Origin: Methylotuvimicrobium alcaliphilum 20Z
Lineage (GTDB): Bacteria; Pseudomonadota; Gammaproteobacteria; Methylococcales; Methylomonadaceae
NCBI RefSeq assembly: GCF_000968535.2
Contig: NC_016112.1
Location: 806,001 to 870,000, forward strand
DNA length: 64,000 bases
Reading direction: 5' to 3'
A program made the position numbers and the translations under genes. Numbering within the stretch: position 1 is the first letter of the stretch; each line of letters begins with the position of its first letter. The notes below the pieces were generated by a model. It had not been told where the DNA came from, made no database searches, and was given only the letters and a program-made list of their open reading frames with translations. Below, in pieces: positions 44,120 to 52,503 of the stretch.

Positions 44120-45130
44120 TCAAGAGGCCAAAAAACCGAATAGATCTTTAGGATCATCCGCTTCGGGTAACATGGCTATTTCGGTTCCGAACTTAAATTC
44201 GGTCGCGAGTTTGTAGGCGATGCGAAGTATCGAAAAGTCTTCCAGCGCGAAACCTACCGAATCGAACAGTGTAATCTCTCGATCATTGTCACGGCCGATT
44301 TTCGTTCCACAAACCAACTCCGCTAATTCGGCATGGATCAATCCGGCATCGCCTTGTTGAATTTCGCCTTCGATCAGGCTTTGCGGCGTATATTCTACGA
44401 CGAGTTTGACTTGTCTTAGCAGTTCCGCCGGTAATTCGGTTTTGCCGGGGCAGTCGCCGCCGATTGCATTGATATGTGTGCCGGGTGAGATATCTTGAAT
44501 TGTGAAAAGTGTTTGTCGATGTTTGGCGGCTGTTGCGGTAGTGACGACATCGGCGCCGTGCAGGGCTTCGGCGATACTGCCGCATGGCTTTAATTCGAAT
44601 GGCTGATTAACCAGATTTCGAGCGAATTTGGACATTGTCAGGCTGTCGATATCGTAATATCGGACCGTTTCAAGCGCATAGTGTCCGGCGAAAGCGATCG
44701 TCTGGAATTCCACTTGTGCGCCGGTGCCGATGACAGCTAAGGATTTGGCATCACTCCGCGCGAGATAACTTGCCGCTAGCACGCTGGTTGCGGCAGTTCT
44801 TATCGCGGTCAGCAAGGTCATGTCGCACAGCATCAAAGGGTAGCCGCTGCCTGCGTCGCTGATTTGGCCGATCGCGGCAACGCTGAGTTTACCGTTTCTA
44901 ATATTGCCGGGGTGTCCGTTGACATATTTAAAGGTATAAAATTTGTTATCGGTACAGGGCATCAATTCAATGACGCCTTGCGGATAGTAGGTGGCATGAC
45001 GCGGCGATAAGTGGAATGAACTCCAGCGAGAAAAGTCCTGTTTTAAGGCCTTAGTCGCTTTTTTAATAAAATGCTCAAGGCCAACATGGCGGGCCATGTC
45101 TCGAATGTCGCTTGCGGTTAGAATGAGCAT
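44120..45130 (-). CDS. Ornithine cyclodeaminase / mu-crystallin family protein
   Basis: A 336-residue NAD(P)-dependent protein. I start it at ATG 45128-45130 ('MLILTASDIRDMARHVGLE'); the open frame continues 200 bases upstream, but that part lies in an inverted-repeat element and has no family similarity. 'AATSVLAASYLARSDAKSLAVIGTGAQ' (in part) contains the dinucleotide-binding GTGAQ, and 'GADVVTTATAAKH' and 'HINAIGGDCPGKTEL' are family motifs. Members include ornithine cyclodeaminase, alanine dehydrogenase and imine reductases, so the substrate is open. Confidence 0.82.
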   Translation of the reverse strand: MLILTASDIRDMARHVGLEHFIKKATKALKQDFSRWSSFHLSPRHATYYPQGVIELMPCTDNKFYTFKYVNGHPGNIRNGKLSVAAIGQISDAGSGYPLMLCDMTLLTAIRTAATSVLAASYLARSDAKSLAVIGTGAQVEFQTIAFAGHYALETVRYYDIDSLTMSKFARNLVNQPFELKPCGSIAEALHGADVVTTATAAKHRQTLFTIQDISPGTHINAIGGDCPGKTELPAELLRQVKLVVEYTPQSLIEGEIQQGDAGLIHAELAELVCGTKIGRDNDREITLFDSVGFALEDFSILRIAYKLATEFKFGTEIAMLPEADDPKDLFGFLAS

Positions 45131-45159
45131 ATCGAATCTTGTAAGTAAATGACTGAATT

Positions 45160-45368
45160 TATACTTCGCGCGGCCACATTTGCGGCTTTCTGGCGCGCTC
45201 TTTTGTCCGGTAGCGGCGTTACCTACATGGATGTAGGTAAGGGGCGTGAGCAGGAGCGGAAGCTTTACGAAAACCGTTACATAGCTTGTTATGCGCCTGT
45301 TTTCGCGCCTTGCTACCGAACAAAATAGCATTGCCATAAAATCCGCAAATATGACCGCGCGAAGTATA
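45160..45368. mobile_element. MITE-like element with 26-bp inverted ends and an internal 22-bp perfect palindrome
   Basis: TATACTTCGCGCGG..CA..TTTGCGG at 45160-45185 matches the complement of 45343-45368 at 24 of 26 positions. The inside includes the perfect palindrome TTACCTACAT/ATGTAGGTAA (around 45218-45239) and GC-rich arms. It is non-coding and fills the gap between the cyclodeaminase and the MoaD-like gene. I could not find a convincing target duplication. Confidence 0.65.
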
Positions 45369-45394
45369 TCTTGATTTGTGTTAGTTTACCGTTC

Positions 45395-45646
45395 ATGAAG
45401 ATCACTGTTAAATTATTTGCCGGTTTGCGGCGTTATTTACCGACCGGAACCACGAGCGAAGGCCTGATTATGGCGTTATCCGAAGCGGAATCGCCTCATC
45501 AAGTGCTGGAGCGGTTTAATTTGCCTCGTAATCAAGTTCATTTGCTTTTGATCAACGGTATTTTTATCGAGCCGGTGGATCGTGATCGTCCGATTTTAAA
45601 GGAAGGCGATGTCTTGGCGGTTTGGCCGCCGGTGGCCGGTGGCTAA
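45395..45646 (+). CDS. MoaD/ThiS-family small sulfur-carrier protein
   Basis: An 83-residue ubiquitin-like protein from ATG 45395 ('MKITVKLFAGLRRYLP') ending in the diagnostic 'VWPPVAGG' di-glycine tail that is thiocarboxylated for sulfur transfer. MoaD supplies sulfur for the molybdopterin/tungstopterin dithiolene. It is likely to serve the AOR or another pterin enzyme, given the AOR genes 8 kb away. The next ORF overlaps its end. An extended frame to 45371 has no better start. Confidence 0.8.
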   Translation: MKITVKLFAGLRRYLPTGTTSEGLIMALSEAESPHQVLERFNLPRNQVHLLLINGIFIEPVDRDRPILKEGDVLAVWPPVAGG

Positions 45647-45926
45647 AAGTATACTCGTCAAGACATTGGCAATGACGCAAGATGATTTCGTCAGGCATTT
45701 GCCGATTTTACTGCCCGACGGCTATTCGGTCGATGCCGAAACATGGCTATTAAATGAATCAGGGCGGATGTTGACGATCCGTATGAACAGCAACGCCGAT
45801 CGTGTGTTGGGCAAGCTTCGCTTGCCGCAGTTGCGCGTTGAATTCGAGTTTGACGCGTATTCCGAACAGGAAGTCGACGTTTTTATGTGCCGTCTTTCAC
45901 GGCTATATCATCGAGGCGGCGGTTAG
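45639..45926 (+). CDS. Hypothetical protein coupled to the MoaD-like gene
   Basis: A 95-residue protein if started at GTG 45639, which overlaps the MoaD stop, or 84 residues from ATG 45672. 'MTQDDFVRHLPILLPDGYSVDAE' (in part), 'LNESGRMLTIRM' and 'LPQLRVEFEFDAYSEQEVDVFMCRL' give a mixed alpha/beta pattern with no transmembrane segment. I do not recognise the family. The overlap suggests that it is made together with the sulfur carrier. Confidence 0.65.
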   Translation: MAKSILVKTLAMTQDDFVRHLPILLPDGYSVDAETWLLNESGRMLTIRMNSNADRVLGKLRLPQLRVEFEFDAYSEQEVDVFMCRLSRLYHRGGG

Positions 45927-46277
45927 CGGAAGGCAAAACTTGCCGAACGGAAGATATTAAATATCGGAGAATAGTGCTGTTTGAAAAATCTGCCGATATT
46001 GAGCATCAGTGGCTTTGACAATCGCGACGAAGGCGTCGCTCCCACAAGGAGGCCGGAAGCTCTGTGGGAGCGATTCCCAGATCGTGATATCGAAGCCGCA
46101 AACGTCAGGCGGCAATAGATGCTATCGAGGTCGCCCTGGCTAAGGAGTAATCATGAAATAACTTGAGCAATAGTTCTTTCCGGGAGAAGGTTGAGGGCTT
46201 CAAAAGCCTAAGTTTTCAGTGCTTATCTATTGGGTTGTGAATCATAAAAAATGTGTCATCAATAAGGAGTCAGTACC
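45927..46277. other. Gap with a GTGGGAGCG-type palindrome
   Basis: At 46021-46088, ATCGCGACGAAGGCGTCGCT/CCCACAA and TGTGGGAGCGA/TTCCCAGATCG form an inverted repeat of the kind frequent in Pseudomonas and methanotroph genomes. No gene is visible in the remainder; AATAAGGAG at 46259-46267 is the ribosome site of the SDR gene. Confidence 0.5.
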
Positions 46278-46973
46278 ATGCAAACCATTTTAGTTACCGG
46301 AGCCAATCGCGGCTTGGGGTTGGAGTTTTGTCGTCAATATGCCGAAGCAGGCGATCGAGTTATCGCGGCCTGTAGGAATCCCGATAGCGCCGATCAATTG
46401 CAGGCATTGGCTGAGAGTTATCCCACGATTCAAATCGAAGCCTTGGATGTCGCCGATTTCGCGCGAATCGATGCCTTGTCGGTTCGATTGGCGGATGAAA
46501 GCATCGACGTCTTGATCAATAATGCCGGCGTTTACGGCGATAAGTCCGGGGGCGGTTTCGGCAATTTGGATTATCAGGCGTGGTCGCATACTCTGCTGGT
46601 CAATTCGCAAGCACCGGTCAAAATGAGCGAGGCTTTTTTGCCGCAGCTTCAGCGTAGCGATAAAAAATTGATCGTGGCTTTGAGCAGTCAAATGGGCAGC
46701 ATTGCCGATAATTCCAGCGGCGGCAGTATTTTGTATCGTTCCAGCAAAGCCGCGTTGAATGCCGCGATGAAAAGTGTGTCGATCGATTTAATGGACCGCG
46801 GAGTAGGCGTGTTGATTTTTCATCCGGGTTGGGTTAGGACCGATATGGGCGGACCGAACGGTTTGATCGATGCCGACGAGAGCGTCACCGGCATGCGTAA
46901 GATGATCGATGCTTTTTCGCTTCGGCAAAGCGGCAGTTTCATTAAATACGAAGGGTCGGCGATGCCTTGGTGA
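46278..46973 (+). CDS. Short-chain dehydrogenase/reductase
   Basis: A 231-residue classical SDR with NAD(P)-binding 'TGANRGLGLEF' at 7-17, 'LINNAGVYG' near 80, catalytic serine in 'IVALSSQMGS' and YxxxK as 'YRSSK'. 'FHPGWVRTDMGG' follows the active site. It resembles C-factor/CsgA-type SDRs. The substrate is not predictable. It converges on panE. Confidence 0.85.
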   Translation: MQTILVTGANRGLGLEFCRQYAEAGDRVIAACRNPDSADQLQALAESYPTIQIEALDVADFARIDALSVRLADESIDVLINNAGVYGDKSGGGFGNLDYQAWSHTLLVNSQAPVKMSEAFLPQLQRSDKKLIVALSSQMGSIADNSSGGSILYRSSKAALNAAMKSVSIDLMDRGVGVLIFHPGWVRTDMGGPNGLIDADESVTGMRKMIDAFSLRQSGSFIKYEGSAMPW

Positions 46974-47019
46974 TTCGTTTGTCGCGGGATGCTTCGGCGG
47001 GTTAGAGTTCGAGTTTGCG

Positions 47020-47961
47020 TTAATAGGTGTTCGGACTCTGAGCGATTTTCAGTTCTCGCAAATTCATCAAGGCATAGAGTGTCTCCAGATGCGGGCAGGG
47101 TATGCCTTCTCGCTGCGCGGCGCGCACCGTATTGCCGAGTATCGCTTCGGTTTCCATCGGGCGGCCTTGTTCGTAATCGAGCAGCATGCTGGTTTTGTAG
47201 GGCGGCATTGTGTGCGTGTTGGCGATATTGCGTTCGATGATGTCTTCGGGCAATGGGTGTCCGCAGGCCGATGCGATCGCGGCGATTTCTTGCATGATGC
47301 CGCGCACCAAGGGCTCCTGCGTGTTCAATATGTCCTGAGTCGCCAATCCTCCGGATAACACCGACAGTGGATTGAACGGCGCATTCCAAACGCATTTTTG
47401 CCAGCGTGCGCCGATGATGTCGTCGGTAATTCGGCATTCGATGCCGGCCGCATTGAATAAGGCGCCAAGCTGTTCGGCTTTGGGGCTAATGGTGTTGGTT
47501 AAGCTGCCCAAGGCCAAGCGGCCGTAAGCCAAATGAGCAATTTGTCCGGGTCCGATTCTGTTGCAACAGATGAAAGCCAAGCCGCTGATGATTTCGTTGC
47601 CTGGAAAGGCATCGATGAAAGCTTGTTCGGTTTCTACGCCGTTTTGTATAAAAACGATCGCGGTGTTATTCGAAACCGCGGGACGGATGAGCTCGAGGTT
47701 TTTCGAAACATCGATCGCCTTGGTGCAGAGCACAACATAATCGGCTTGTTCCGGATAGTCTTCTGAATGTCGCAAGACATGCTGCGGCCTGAAGCGCCAG
47801 CCGCCCAAGTCTCGGCTTTCGATCGAATAGCCGGATTGTTCGATCAGGTTGTATTCGGACCGGCATACGACCGATACCATGGCGCCGGCTTTCGCCAATA
47901 ATGCGCCGTAAAAACCGCCGATCGCTCCGGCACCGACGATTAGTATGTTAATCGCTTTCAT
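47020..47961 (-). CDS. panE: 2-dehydropantoate 2-reductase (ketopantoate reductase)
   Basis: A 313-residue NADPH-dependent enzyme that reduces ketopantoate to pantoate in coenzyme A synthesis. N-terminal 'NILIVGAGAIGGFYGALLAKAG' (in part), 'VLCTKAIDVSKNLELI', 'IVFIQNGVETE', catalytic lysine in 'GARWQKCVWNAPFNPLSVL' and glutamate near 'GRPMETEAILG' all fit. Related enzymes (ApbA family) exist, so the symbol is probable, not certain. Its start overlaps the hda end by 14 bases. Confidence 0.85.
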   Translation of the reverse strand: MKAINILIVGAGAIGGFYGALLAKAGAMVSVVCRSEYNLIEQSGYSIESRDLGGWRFRPQHVLRHSEDYPEQADYVVLCTKAIDVSKNLELIRPAVSNNTAIVFIQNGVETEQAFIDAFPGNEIISGLAFICCNRIGPGQIAHLAYGRLALGSLTNTISPKAEQLGALFNAAGIECRITDDIIGARWQKCVWNAPFNPLSVLSGGLATQDILNTQEPLVRGIMQEIAAIASACGHPLPEDIIERNIANTHTMPPYKTSMLLDYEQGRPMETEAILGNTVRAAQREGIPCPHLETLYALMNLRELKIAQSPNTY

Positions 47962-48652
47962 CTTGACTGAGAAATTGTTTCAAAAAAGGCAGAGTCAATT
48001 TACGTTTGGCGGCTAGCGTCGCATGATCCAGTCGATCGAGCAAGCGCCACAACGAGGCTAAGTCTCGGGCGTAATGACTCAGCAAAAAACGGCCGACCGT
48101 GGGATTGATTTCAAAGCCCATTTGTTTGGCTTTAAAGGCCAGAGCCTCAATGCTTTCCTGATCCGACAGTTCCTGCAGTTTTAGTGTCAGTCCCCAGTTC
48201 AACCGGGTTTTTAGATCGGGCAGTCGGATGGTCAGCCAATTGGGCGGACAATTCGAAGACAGTATTAACTTAAAGCCACGATCCCGGTGGCGATTATAGA
48301 AATTGAAAAATGCGAGCTCCCAGTCCGAGGTTTCGGCAATCGCATCGATGTTGTCGAAGCAGACGACTTCGTATTCTTCGAGGCCGCTCAGAATTTCGGT
48401 GCTGGGCAGAGCGTCCGCTACGAAAGAATAGTAAAACGTGGTTTTTTTCAGTTCCTGGGCCAATTGACAGCAGGCTTGCAATAAATGGCTCTTGCCCAGG
48501 CCAAGATTGCCCCAAAGATAAATCTGCTGCTCTCCGCTACCGGAAACGCAATCTTTCAAGTGGCCGATAATTTCCCGGTTTTTGCCCGGATAGAAATTGG
48601 CAAAGGTCAGGTTAAACTTGTGTTCGAAAAGTAACGGTAATTGCTCGGCCAT
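47948..48652 (-). CDS. hda: DnaA regulatory inactivator Hda
   Basis: A 234-residue DnaA-like AAA+ protein that with the beta clamp stimulates ATP hydrolysis by DnaA and prevents over-initiation. The N-terminus 'AEQLPLLFEHKF' includes the clamp-binding QLPLxF motif. The P-loop 'LWGNLGLGKSHLLQACC' and Walker B 'YEVVCFDNIDAIAE' are clear. It lacks the DNA-binding domain IV of DnaA. Directly upstream lies the DUF2069 gene. Confidence 0.92.
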   Translation of the reverse strand: MAEQLPLLFEHKFNLTFANFYPGKNREIIGHLKDCVSGSGEQQIYLWGNLGLGKSHLLQACCQLAQELKKTTFYYSFVADALPSTEILSGLEEYEVVCFDNIDAIAETSDWELAFFNFYNRHRDRGFKLILSSNCPPNWLTIRLPDLKTRLNWGLTLKLQELSDQESIEALAFKAKQMGFEINPTVGRFLLSHYARDLASLWRLLDRLDHATLAAKRKLTLPFLKQFLSQDESD

Positions 48653-48655
48653 GCA

Positions 48656-49003
48656 TCAAGGCTTTTTTTTATGATAACGGACATAAAGGCTTGCGCCGAC
48701 AAACAGCATTAAACTGAAGGTAACTTCCAGTAACGCATAAGGCCTTTGTAATGGATTGGCATAAGCTTCGACCGATCCATGGATAAAATAAAGTAGGCTA
48801 ATATAGGCTGCCCAGGCACAGCTTCTCGCTTTACCCGCGAGCAAACCGCGCATCGGCAATAATAACGGCGAAACGCTCAGCAGCAATACCAATGCGGTAG
48901 GCAGTTGATCCGGCGGCGTCAACACGGTAGGCCAGGCCATCAACAAACTAAACAGCCCGAAAAAACCGGCTAAGGCGATGCGGTGATAATGTTTTGCAGT
49001 CAT
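48656..49003 (-). CDS. DUF2069 membrane protein
   Basis: A 115-residue protein with four predicted membrane helices ('IALAGFFGLFSLLMAWPTVL', 'ALVLLLSVSPLLLPMRGLL', 'WAAYISLLYFIHGSVEAYA', 'LLEVTFSLMLFVGASLYVRY'). The family is conserved upstream of hda in gammaproteobacteria. Its function is unknown. It ends three bases before hda starts. Confidence 0.85.
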   Translation of the reverse strand: MTAKHYHRIALAGFFGLFSLLMAWPTVLTPPDQLPTALVLLLSVSPLLLPMRGLLAGKARSCAWAAYISLLYFIHGSVEAYANPLQRPYALLEVTFSLMLFVGASLYVRYHKKKP

Positions 49004-49050
49004 GGGCCGGTCTTAAGTTATTAGTGTGAGCCGTGTCGAGCCGGAACAAG

Positions 49051-49410
49051 TTATAAAATTTCCAGAACGTGTTCGGGAGGACGTCCGATAGCCGCTTTGC
49101 CGTTGGCTAGCACGATCGGTCGTTCGATCAATTTAGGCGTTGCAACCATGCCGGCTATCAAGGCTTGTCGGTCCAGAGAAGGATCGTCCATGCCGGTTTC
49201 TTTATACTCGCTTTCGTTCTTACGCATCAAATCGCGCGGCTCGATGCCAAGCAGATTGAGGATTTCGTTCAACTCATCGGTGGTAGGCGGGGTTTTCAAG
49301 TATTCGATGATTTCGATATCGAGATCTTTGCCTTGCAGGAGTTGCAAGGTTTGACGCGATTTGCTGCAACGGGGATTGTGATAAATTTTGACAGTCATCG
49401 TTTTGGCCAT
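49051..49410 (-). CDS. arsC: Arsenate reductase (glutaredoxin type)
   Basis: A 119-residue thioredoxin-fold protein with catalytic cysteine in 'IYHNPRCSKSRQTLQLL' (Cys15) and the arginines 'LIERPIVLANGKAAIGRPPE' expected for ArsC. It reduces arsenate with glutathione/glutaredoxin. There is no ars operon around it; it is part of the hda neighbourhood as in many gammaproteobacteria, so a general ArsC/YfgD-like role is likely. A start at Met5 (49398) is equally possible. Confidence 0.85.
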   Translation of the reverse strand: MAKTMTVKIYHNPRCSKSRQTLQLLQGKDLDIEIIEYLKTPPTTDELNEILNLLGIEPRDLMRKNESEYKETGMDDPSLDRQALIAGMVATPKLIERPIVLANGKAAIGRPPEHVLEIL

Positions 49411-49766
49411 GCTCCAAGTTTAAAACATTACCTGATTACGTAGAACTTTTAGCCAAATCGACAAGGGCTAAGCTACCCGTCATACAGGCATGGATTGCCG
49501 GTATCTAGTGTACAGGGAAGTGCAATACTGTGTAGTGTCTCATCCATGCAATTCGGTCTCCGGCAATGTCTGTCCGGGTAAACAGAATTCATGTGCCGGA
49601 TAAGATACCGATTTTAGCTGAAGCTCGTAATTAATCAGGAAACGTTATGATAACATCATTTATGCGGGCGGCAGATGGGAAACGAAGCGCCTACCTAAAG
49701 AGGTCCCCTTGATTTTTTAAAGACTAGGGCTCGCGGCTTTATGGTTTGGGTTTCCTGTTATCTATT
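49411..49766. other. Gap between arsC and the palindromic element, no gene seen
   Basis: About 350 bases without a convincing ORF. CATACAGGCATGGATTGCCGG and CTCCGGCAATG look like parts of short repeats, but I cannot define an element. Confidence 0.4.
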
Positions 49767-49989
49767 ACTCCCTTTATACTCAAAAAATAGTTAACCTTAT
49801 GAAGGTATGGGGTGTGGCTAGCGAGGATGTCGGCAGCAGGGCAGATTTTTGCTCCTGCAAAATCTGCATTCACGCCATCCCTCGCTTTCGATTGCTGCCG
49901 TCAAGCCCCCATGGATGGGTTCACGGCGGTCCTCGATAGACACATCTCATACCGTTTATCCTTAGACGGTTTTTCGATCAAAAGGGAGT
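49767..49989. repeat. Best-preserved copy of the modular palindromic element family
   Basis: A 223-bp element from ACTCCCTTTATACTCAAAAA to TTTTTCGATCAAAAGGGAGT, so both ends carry ACTCCCTTT in opposite orientation. The interior pairs GGTATGGGGTGTGGCTAGCGAGGATG (in part) with TCCTCGATAGACACATCTCATACC (in part). The core GTCGGCAGCAGG..CTGCCGTCAAGCCCCCATGG is interrupted by a 45-bp hairpin module (49836-49880). It is non-coding. Confidence 0.75.
49836..49880. repeat. 45-bp hairpin module nested in the repeat family
   Basis: GCAGATTTTTGC-TCCT-GCAAAATCTGC forms a hairpin, followed by ATTCACGCCATCC. An almost identical copy (one C/T change) is at 52862-52906 at the corresponding place in another element, and other copies lack it. 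Confidence 0.7.
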
Positions 49990-50036
49990 AGCCGTTTCGG
50001 CATTTTTTAACGTACTTAGGACAAAAAGGTAAATCA

Positions 50037-50909
50037 TTGAATACTCAAGTTATTGTCGGCAGGGCAAAACTTTATTGGCGCCTAGCCCGATTCGACCGCC
50101 CGATCGGTATATTGATACTCTTATGGCCCACGCTGTGGGCGCTTTGGTTGGCCTCCGGCGGTTCGCCGAGTTTGAAAATTTTGATCGTTTTCGTGTTCGG
50201 CGTTATTTTGATGCGAGCGGCCGGTTGCGTTATCAATGACTATGCCGATCGCGAATTCGACCCGCATGTCGAGCGCACCAAACAGCGCCCGATCGCTACC
50301 GGAGAGGTGCGGCCGAAGGAGGCATTGGTGCTCTTCGCCGTCTTGAGTCTAATCGCGTTCGGTTTGGTTTTATTGCTGAATACGATGACGATTGTACTGT
50401 CTATTGGCGGTGCCATTTTAGCTGCCGGCTACCCGTTTATGAAACGTTATACCCATTTGCCGCAAGCCTTTTTGGGCATGGCTTTCGGTTGGGCCGTACC
50501 GATGGCTTATGCCGCCGAAACACAAAGCTTGCCCTTGGTTTCATGGCTGCTGTATTTGGCGGTAATTTTATGGGCTTTGGTTTACGACACAATGTATGCG
50601 ATGGTCGATAAGGACGACGATTTAAAAATCGGCGTCAAGTCGACCGCGATATTATTCGGCGATAGGGATAGAGAAATTATTGCCGGCTTGCAGGTCGTAA
50701 TTTTAACGTTACTAATCATTGTCGGGCGAATGGAACAAATGGGGTGGATTTACTATGCAGGGCTAACCGCCGCCGCCGGGTTTTCGGCTTATCAGCAGAA
50801 GCTGATTTATCATCGCGAAAAAGCCGATTGCTTCAAAGCGTTTCTCAATAATAATTGGTTCGGTCTGGCTGTGTTTACAGGGATCGTTGTCGATTATTTA
50901 ATAGGCTAA
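50037..50909 (+). CDS. ubiA: 4-hydroxybenzoate octaprenyltransferase
   Basis: A 290-residue membrane prenyltransferase that joins the polyprenyl tail to 4-hydroxybenzoate in ubiquinone synthesis. The two Asp-rich motifs are '[15 protein letters not shown]' and '[13 protein letters not shown]'. About eight membrane helices are visible, for example '[17 protein letters not shown]' and '[19 protein letters not shown]'. The start is TTG at 50037; no ATG or GTG nearby gives the family N-terminus. It is followed after three bases by the ydcF-like gene. Confidence 0.93.
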   Translation: MNTQVIVGRAKLYWRLARFDRPIGILILLWPTLWALWLASGGSPSLKILIVFVFGVILMRAAGCVINDYADREFDPHVERTKQRPIATGEVRPKEALVLFAVLSLIAFGLVLLLNTMTIVLSIGGAILAAGYPFMKRYTHLPQAFLGMAFGWAVPMAYAAETQSLPLVSWLLYLAVILWALVYDTMYAMVDKDDDLKIGVKSTAILFGDRDREIIAGLQVVILTLLIIVGRMEQMGWIYYAGLTAAAGFSAYQQKLIYHREKADCFKAFLNNNWFGLAVFTGIVVDYLIG

Positions 50910-50912
50910 CCG

Positions 50913-51740
50913 GTGCTTAAGACAGTGGATTCAGTCTTTTATTGGGTGTCGAAACTGGTTTGGGGCTTATTTGCTCCGGATCATTTGTTGTTGATTTTAC
51001 TGACTCTGGTTTGCGGGTTGCTTTGGTCAGGCTACCAACAAATAGCGCTTTATGGATTCAGTGCCTTGGTTTTATTATGCTGGGTGATCGCTTTATTGCC
51101 GGTCGGTAGTTGGTTGCTGCTTCCTTTGGAAACGAAATTTCCGGCGAACCCGCCGCTGCCTGAGCAATTGGACGGCATTATCATGTTAGCCGGCGCAGAA
51201 AAAATCGACGCCAGCTATGCTTGGCAGCAGGTTGAGCTAAAAGCCTATTCGGAACGTGCACTGAGCTTCATGCAGATGGCTAGAAAATATCCTGACGCAA
51301 GATTAGTCTTTACCGGCGGATTGGGTAGTAAGCTGGATAAGCAATTTCAGGAAGCCGATGTGGCCGCCCGGCTCTTCGAACAACAAGGTTTCGATATCGG
51401 GACAATTCAATTCGAACGGCGCTCAAGAAACACCTACGAAAATGCCTTGCTAGGCAAAGAATTGGTTAGGCCCGAAAAAGGCGAAAAATGGTTATTAATC
51501 ACCAGTGCTTCGCATATGCCAAGAGCAGTAGGCGTATTTTGTCGGGTCGGTTGGCCGGTCATTCCGTATCCGGTCGACCACTGGACGGTGCCGGGCGAGT
51601 CGACAAGTCTTGGTTTTGCGTTCGGAGAAAATTTAGAGCAATTGACTTATGCCGTCCGAGAATGGCTGGGATTGGCCGCCTATCATATCACCGGTAAAAC
51701 AAGTGCTTGGGTGCCGGATACTTGTTCAAATGAGCCATAA
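50913..51740 (+). CDS. DUF218/YdcF-ElyC family membrane protein
   Basis: A 275-residue protein starting at GTG 50913. Two N-terminal membrane helices ('LLLILLTLVCGLLWSGY', 'GFSALVLLCWVIALLPVGSWLLL') precede a DUF218 domain with 'DGIIMLAGAE', 'LVFTGGLGSK', 'RSRNTYENALLGKEL' and 'LLITSASHMPRAVGVFC'. ElyC-type members affect cell envelope polysaccharide or peptidoglycan assembly. It is probably transcribed with ubiA. Confidence 0.83.
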   Translation: MLKTVDSVFYWVSKLVWGLFAPDHLLLILLTLVCGLLWSGYQQIALYGFSALVLLCWVIALLPVGSWLLLPLETKFPANPPLPEQLDGIIMLAGAEKIDASYAWQQVELKAYSERALSFMQMARKYPDARLVFTGGLGSKLDKQFQEADVAARLFEQQGFDIGTIQFERRSRNTYENALLGKELVRPEKGEKWLLITSASHMPRAVGVFCRVGWPVIPYPVDHWTVPGESTSLGFAFGENLEQLTYAVREWLGLAAYHITGKTSAWVPDTCSNEP

Positions 51741-51804
51741 TCAATAAAGAAAATAAAAAAATACTTGCAGCGAAAAATATGTTCTGTATAATTTCGGCTT
51801 CTTC

Positions 51805-51880
51805 GCTGGTGTAGCTCAGTTGGTAGAGCAGCTGATTTGTAATCAGCCGGTCGCGGGTTCGAGTCCCATCACCAGCTCCA
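51805..51880 (+). tRNA. tRNA-Thr (anticodon UGU)
   Basis: A 76-base cloverleaf with encoded CCA. The acceptor stem GCTGGTG pairs with CACCAGC, the D-arm has AGCTCAGTTGGTAGAGC, the anticodon arm CTGATTTGTAATCAG shows TGT, and the T-arm has GGGTTCGAGTCCC. It lies at the border between core genes and accessory DNA, so it may have been used as an integration site. Confidence 0.97.
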
Positions 51881-51889
51881 ACAAATTTA

Positions 51890-51918
51890 AAGGCTTGCAG
51901 AAATGCAGGCCTTTTTTG
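51890..51918 (+). terminator. Rho-independent terminator after tRNA-Thr
   Basis: AGGCTTGCA and TGCAGGCC pair around GAAA and are followed by TTTTTTG. Confidence 0.8.
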
Positions 51919-52042
51919 TTTGTGCCTGGGTTTGGATTCAGAGAGAACCTCGCGGAATAGGCGAGGCGCATTTTCGGCAAAAAGAAAGTCATATCAACTT
52001 TAACTGTTTTGTTCGAAATATAATATAGGCTGTTGTTCCATA

Positions 52043-52279
52043 TCACTTTTTATTTTCTCTCAAAGGGTTTCCCAAGGTTATCGGCGGTAATTTGGTGACG
52101 GCAATGTTTCCGTCGACTTTAATAGGGTTGTCGATGCCGACTTGAATAGGTTTATCGATTACAAGTGTAATAGGTTTATCAGTTATCAAATTCACATTGA
52201 GTGGACAACCTGTTAAGGTCAAGGCCAACAAAATAAGCGTCGATTTTGCTGTAAAAGAGAGTTGAAGAAACGTATTCAT
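52043..52279 (-). CDS. Small putative lipoprotein
   Basis: A 78-residue protein with a hydrophobic signal 'STLILLALTLTGC' whose lipobox LTGC would place lipidated Cys25 at the mature N-terminus. The short mature part repeats a pattern of Asp-Lys/Asn-Pro-Ile ('DKPITLVI', 'DKPIQVGI', 'DNPIKVDG'). This resembles the YnbE-type small lipoproteins found with YdbL, but no ydbL is adjacent. An outer- or inner-membrane location is likely; the function is unknown. Confidence 0.68.
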   Translation of the reverse strand: MNTFLQLSFTAKSTLILLALTLTGCPLNVNLITDKPITLVIDKPIQVGIDNPIKVDGNIAVTKLPPITLGNPLRENKK

Positions 52280-52503
52280 ATGAATTATCCTTCTTACTAG
52301 AAAAGTTAAGATACCGTATCTAACAAATATTCTATTTTAGGAACCGAATTGCTGAAAAAATATACAACAGCTAAAGTCTTGACCGAAGTGGGTGAACAAA
52401 CACCAATGTTCACAAGCATTTCAGCCGTAGCAGGCGGCTCGGGGTCTGCCGATATGCCGCGAGATGCCAGTTTTTAATTCGGTTTTTAAACGATTTAAGT
52501 TTG
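52280..52503. other. Gap with a possible 42-codon ORF of no known family
   Basis: A plus-strand frame from TTG 52349 reads 'LKKYTTAKVLTEVGEQTPM' and ends '..SADMPRDASF' at 52477. It has no ribosome site of note and no recognised family, so I do not call it a gene. Confidence 0.3.

Noticed and set aside
45131-45337. N-terminal extension of the ornithine cyclodeaminase-like frame
   Set aside because: This part is the inside of an inverted-repeat element; the family N-terminus begins at 45130.
51805-51880. Duplicated tRNA 3' end (att site) downstream of tRNA-Thr
   Set aside because: I looked for a second copy of the T-arm/acceptor sequence and found none within the window; integration at the tRNA remains only an inference.
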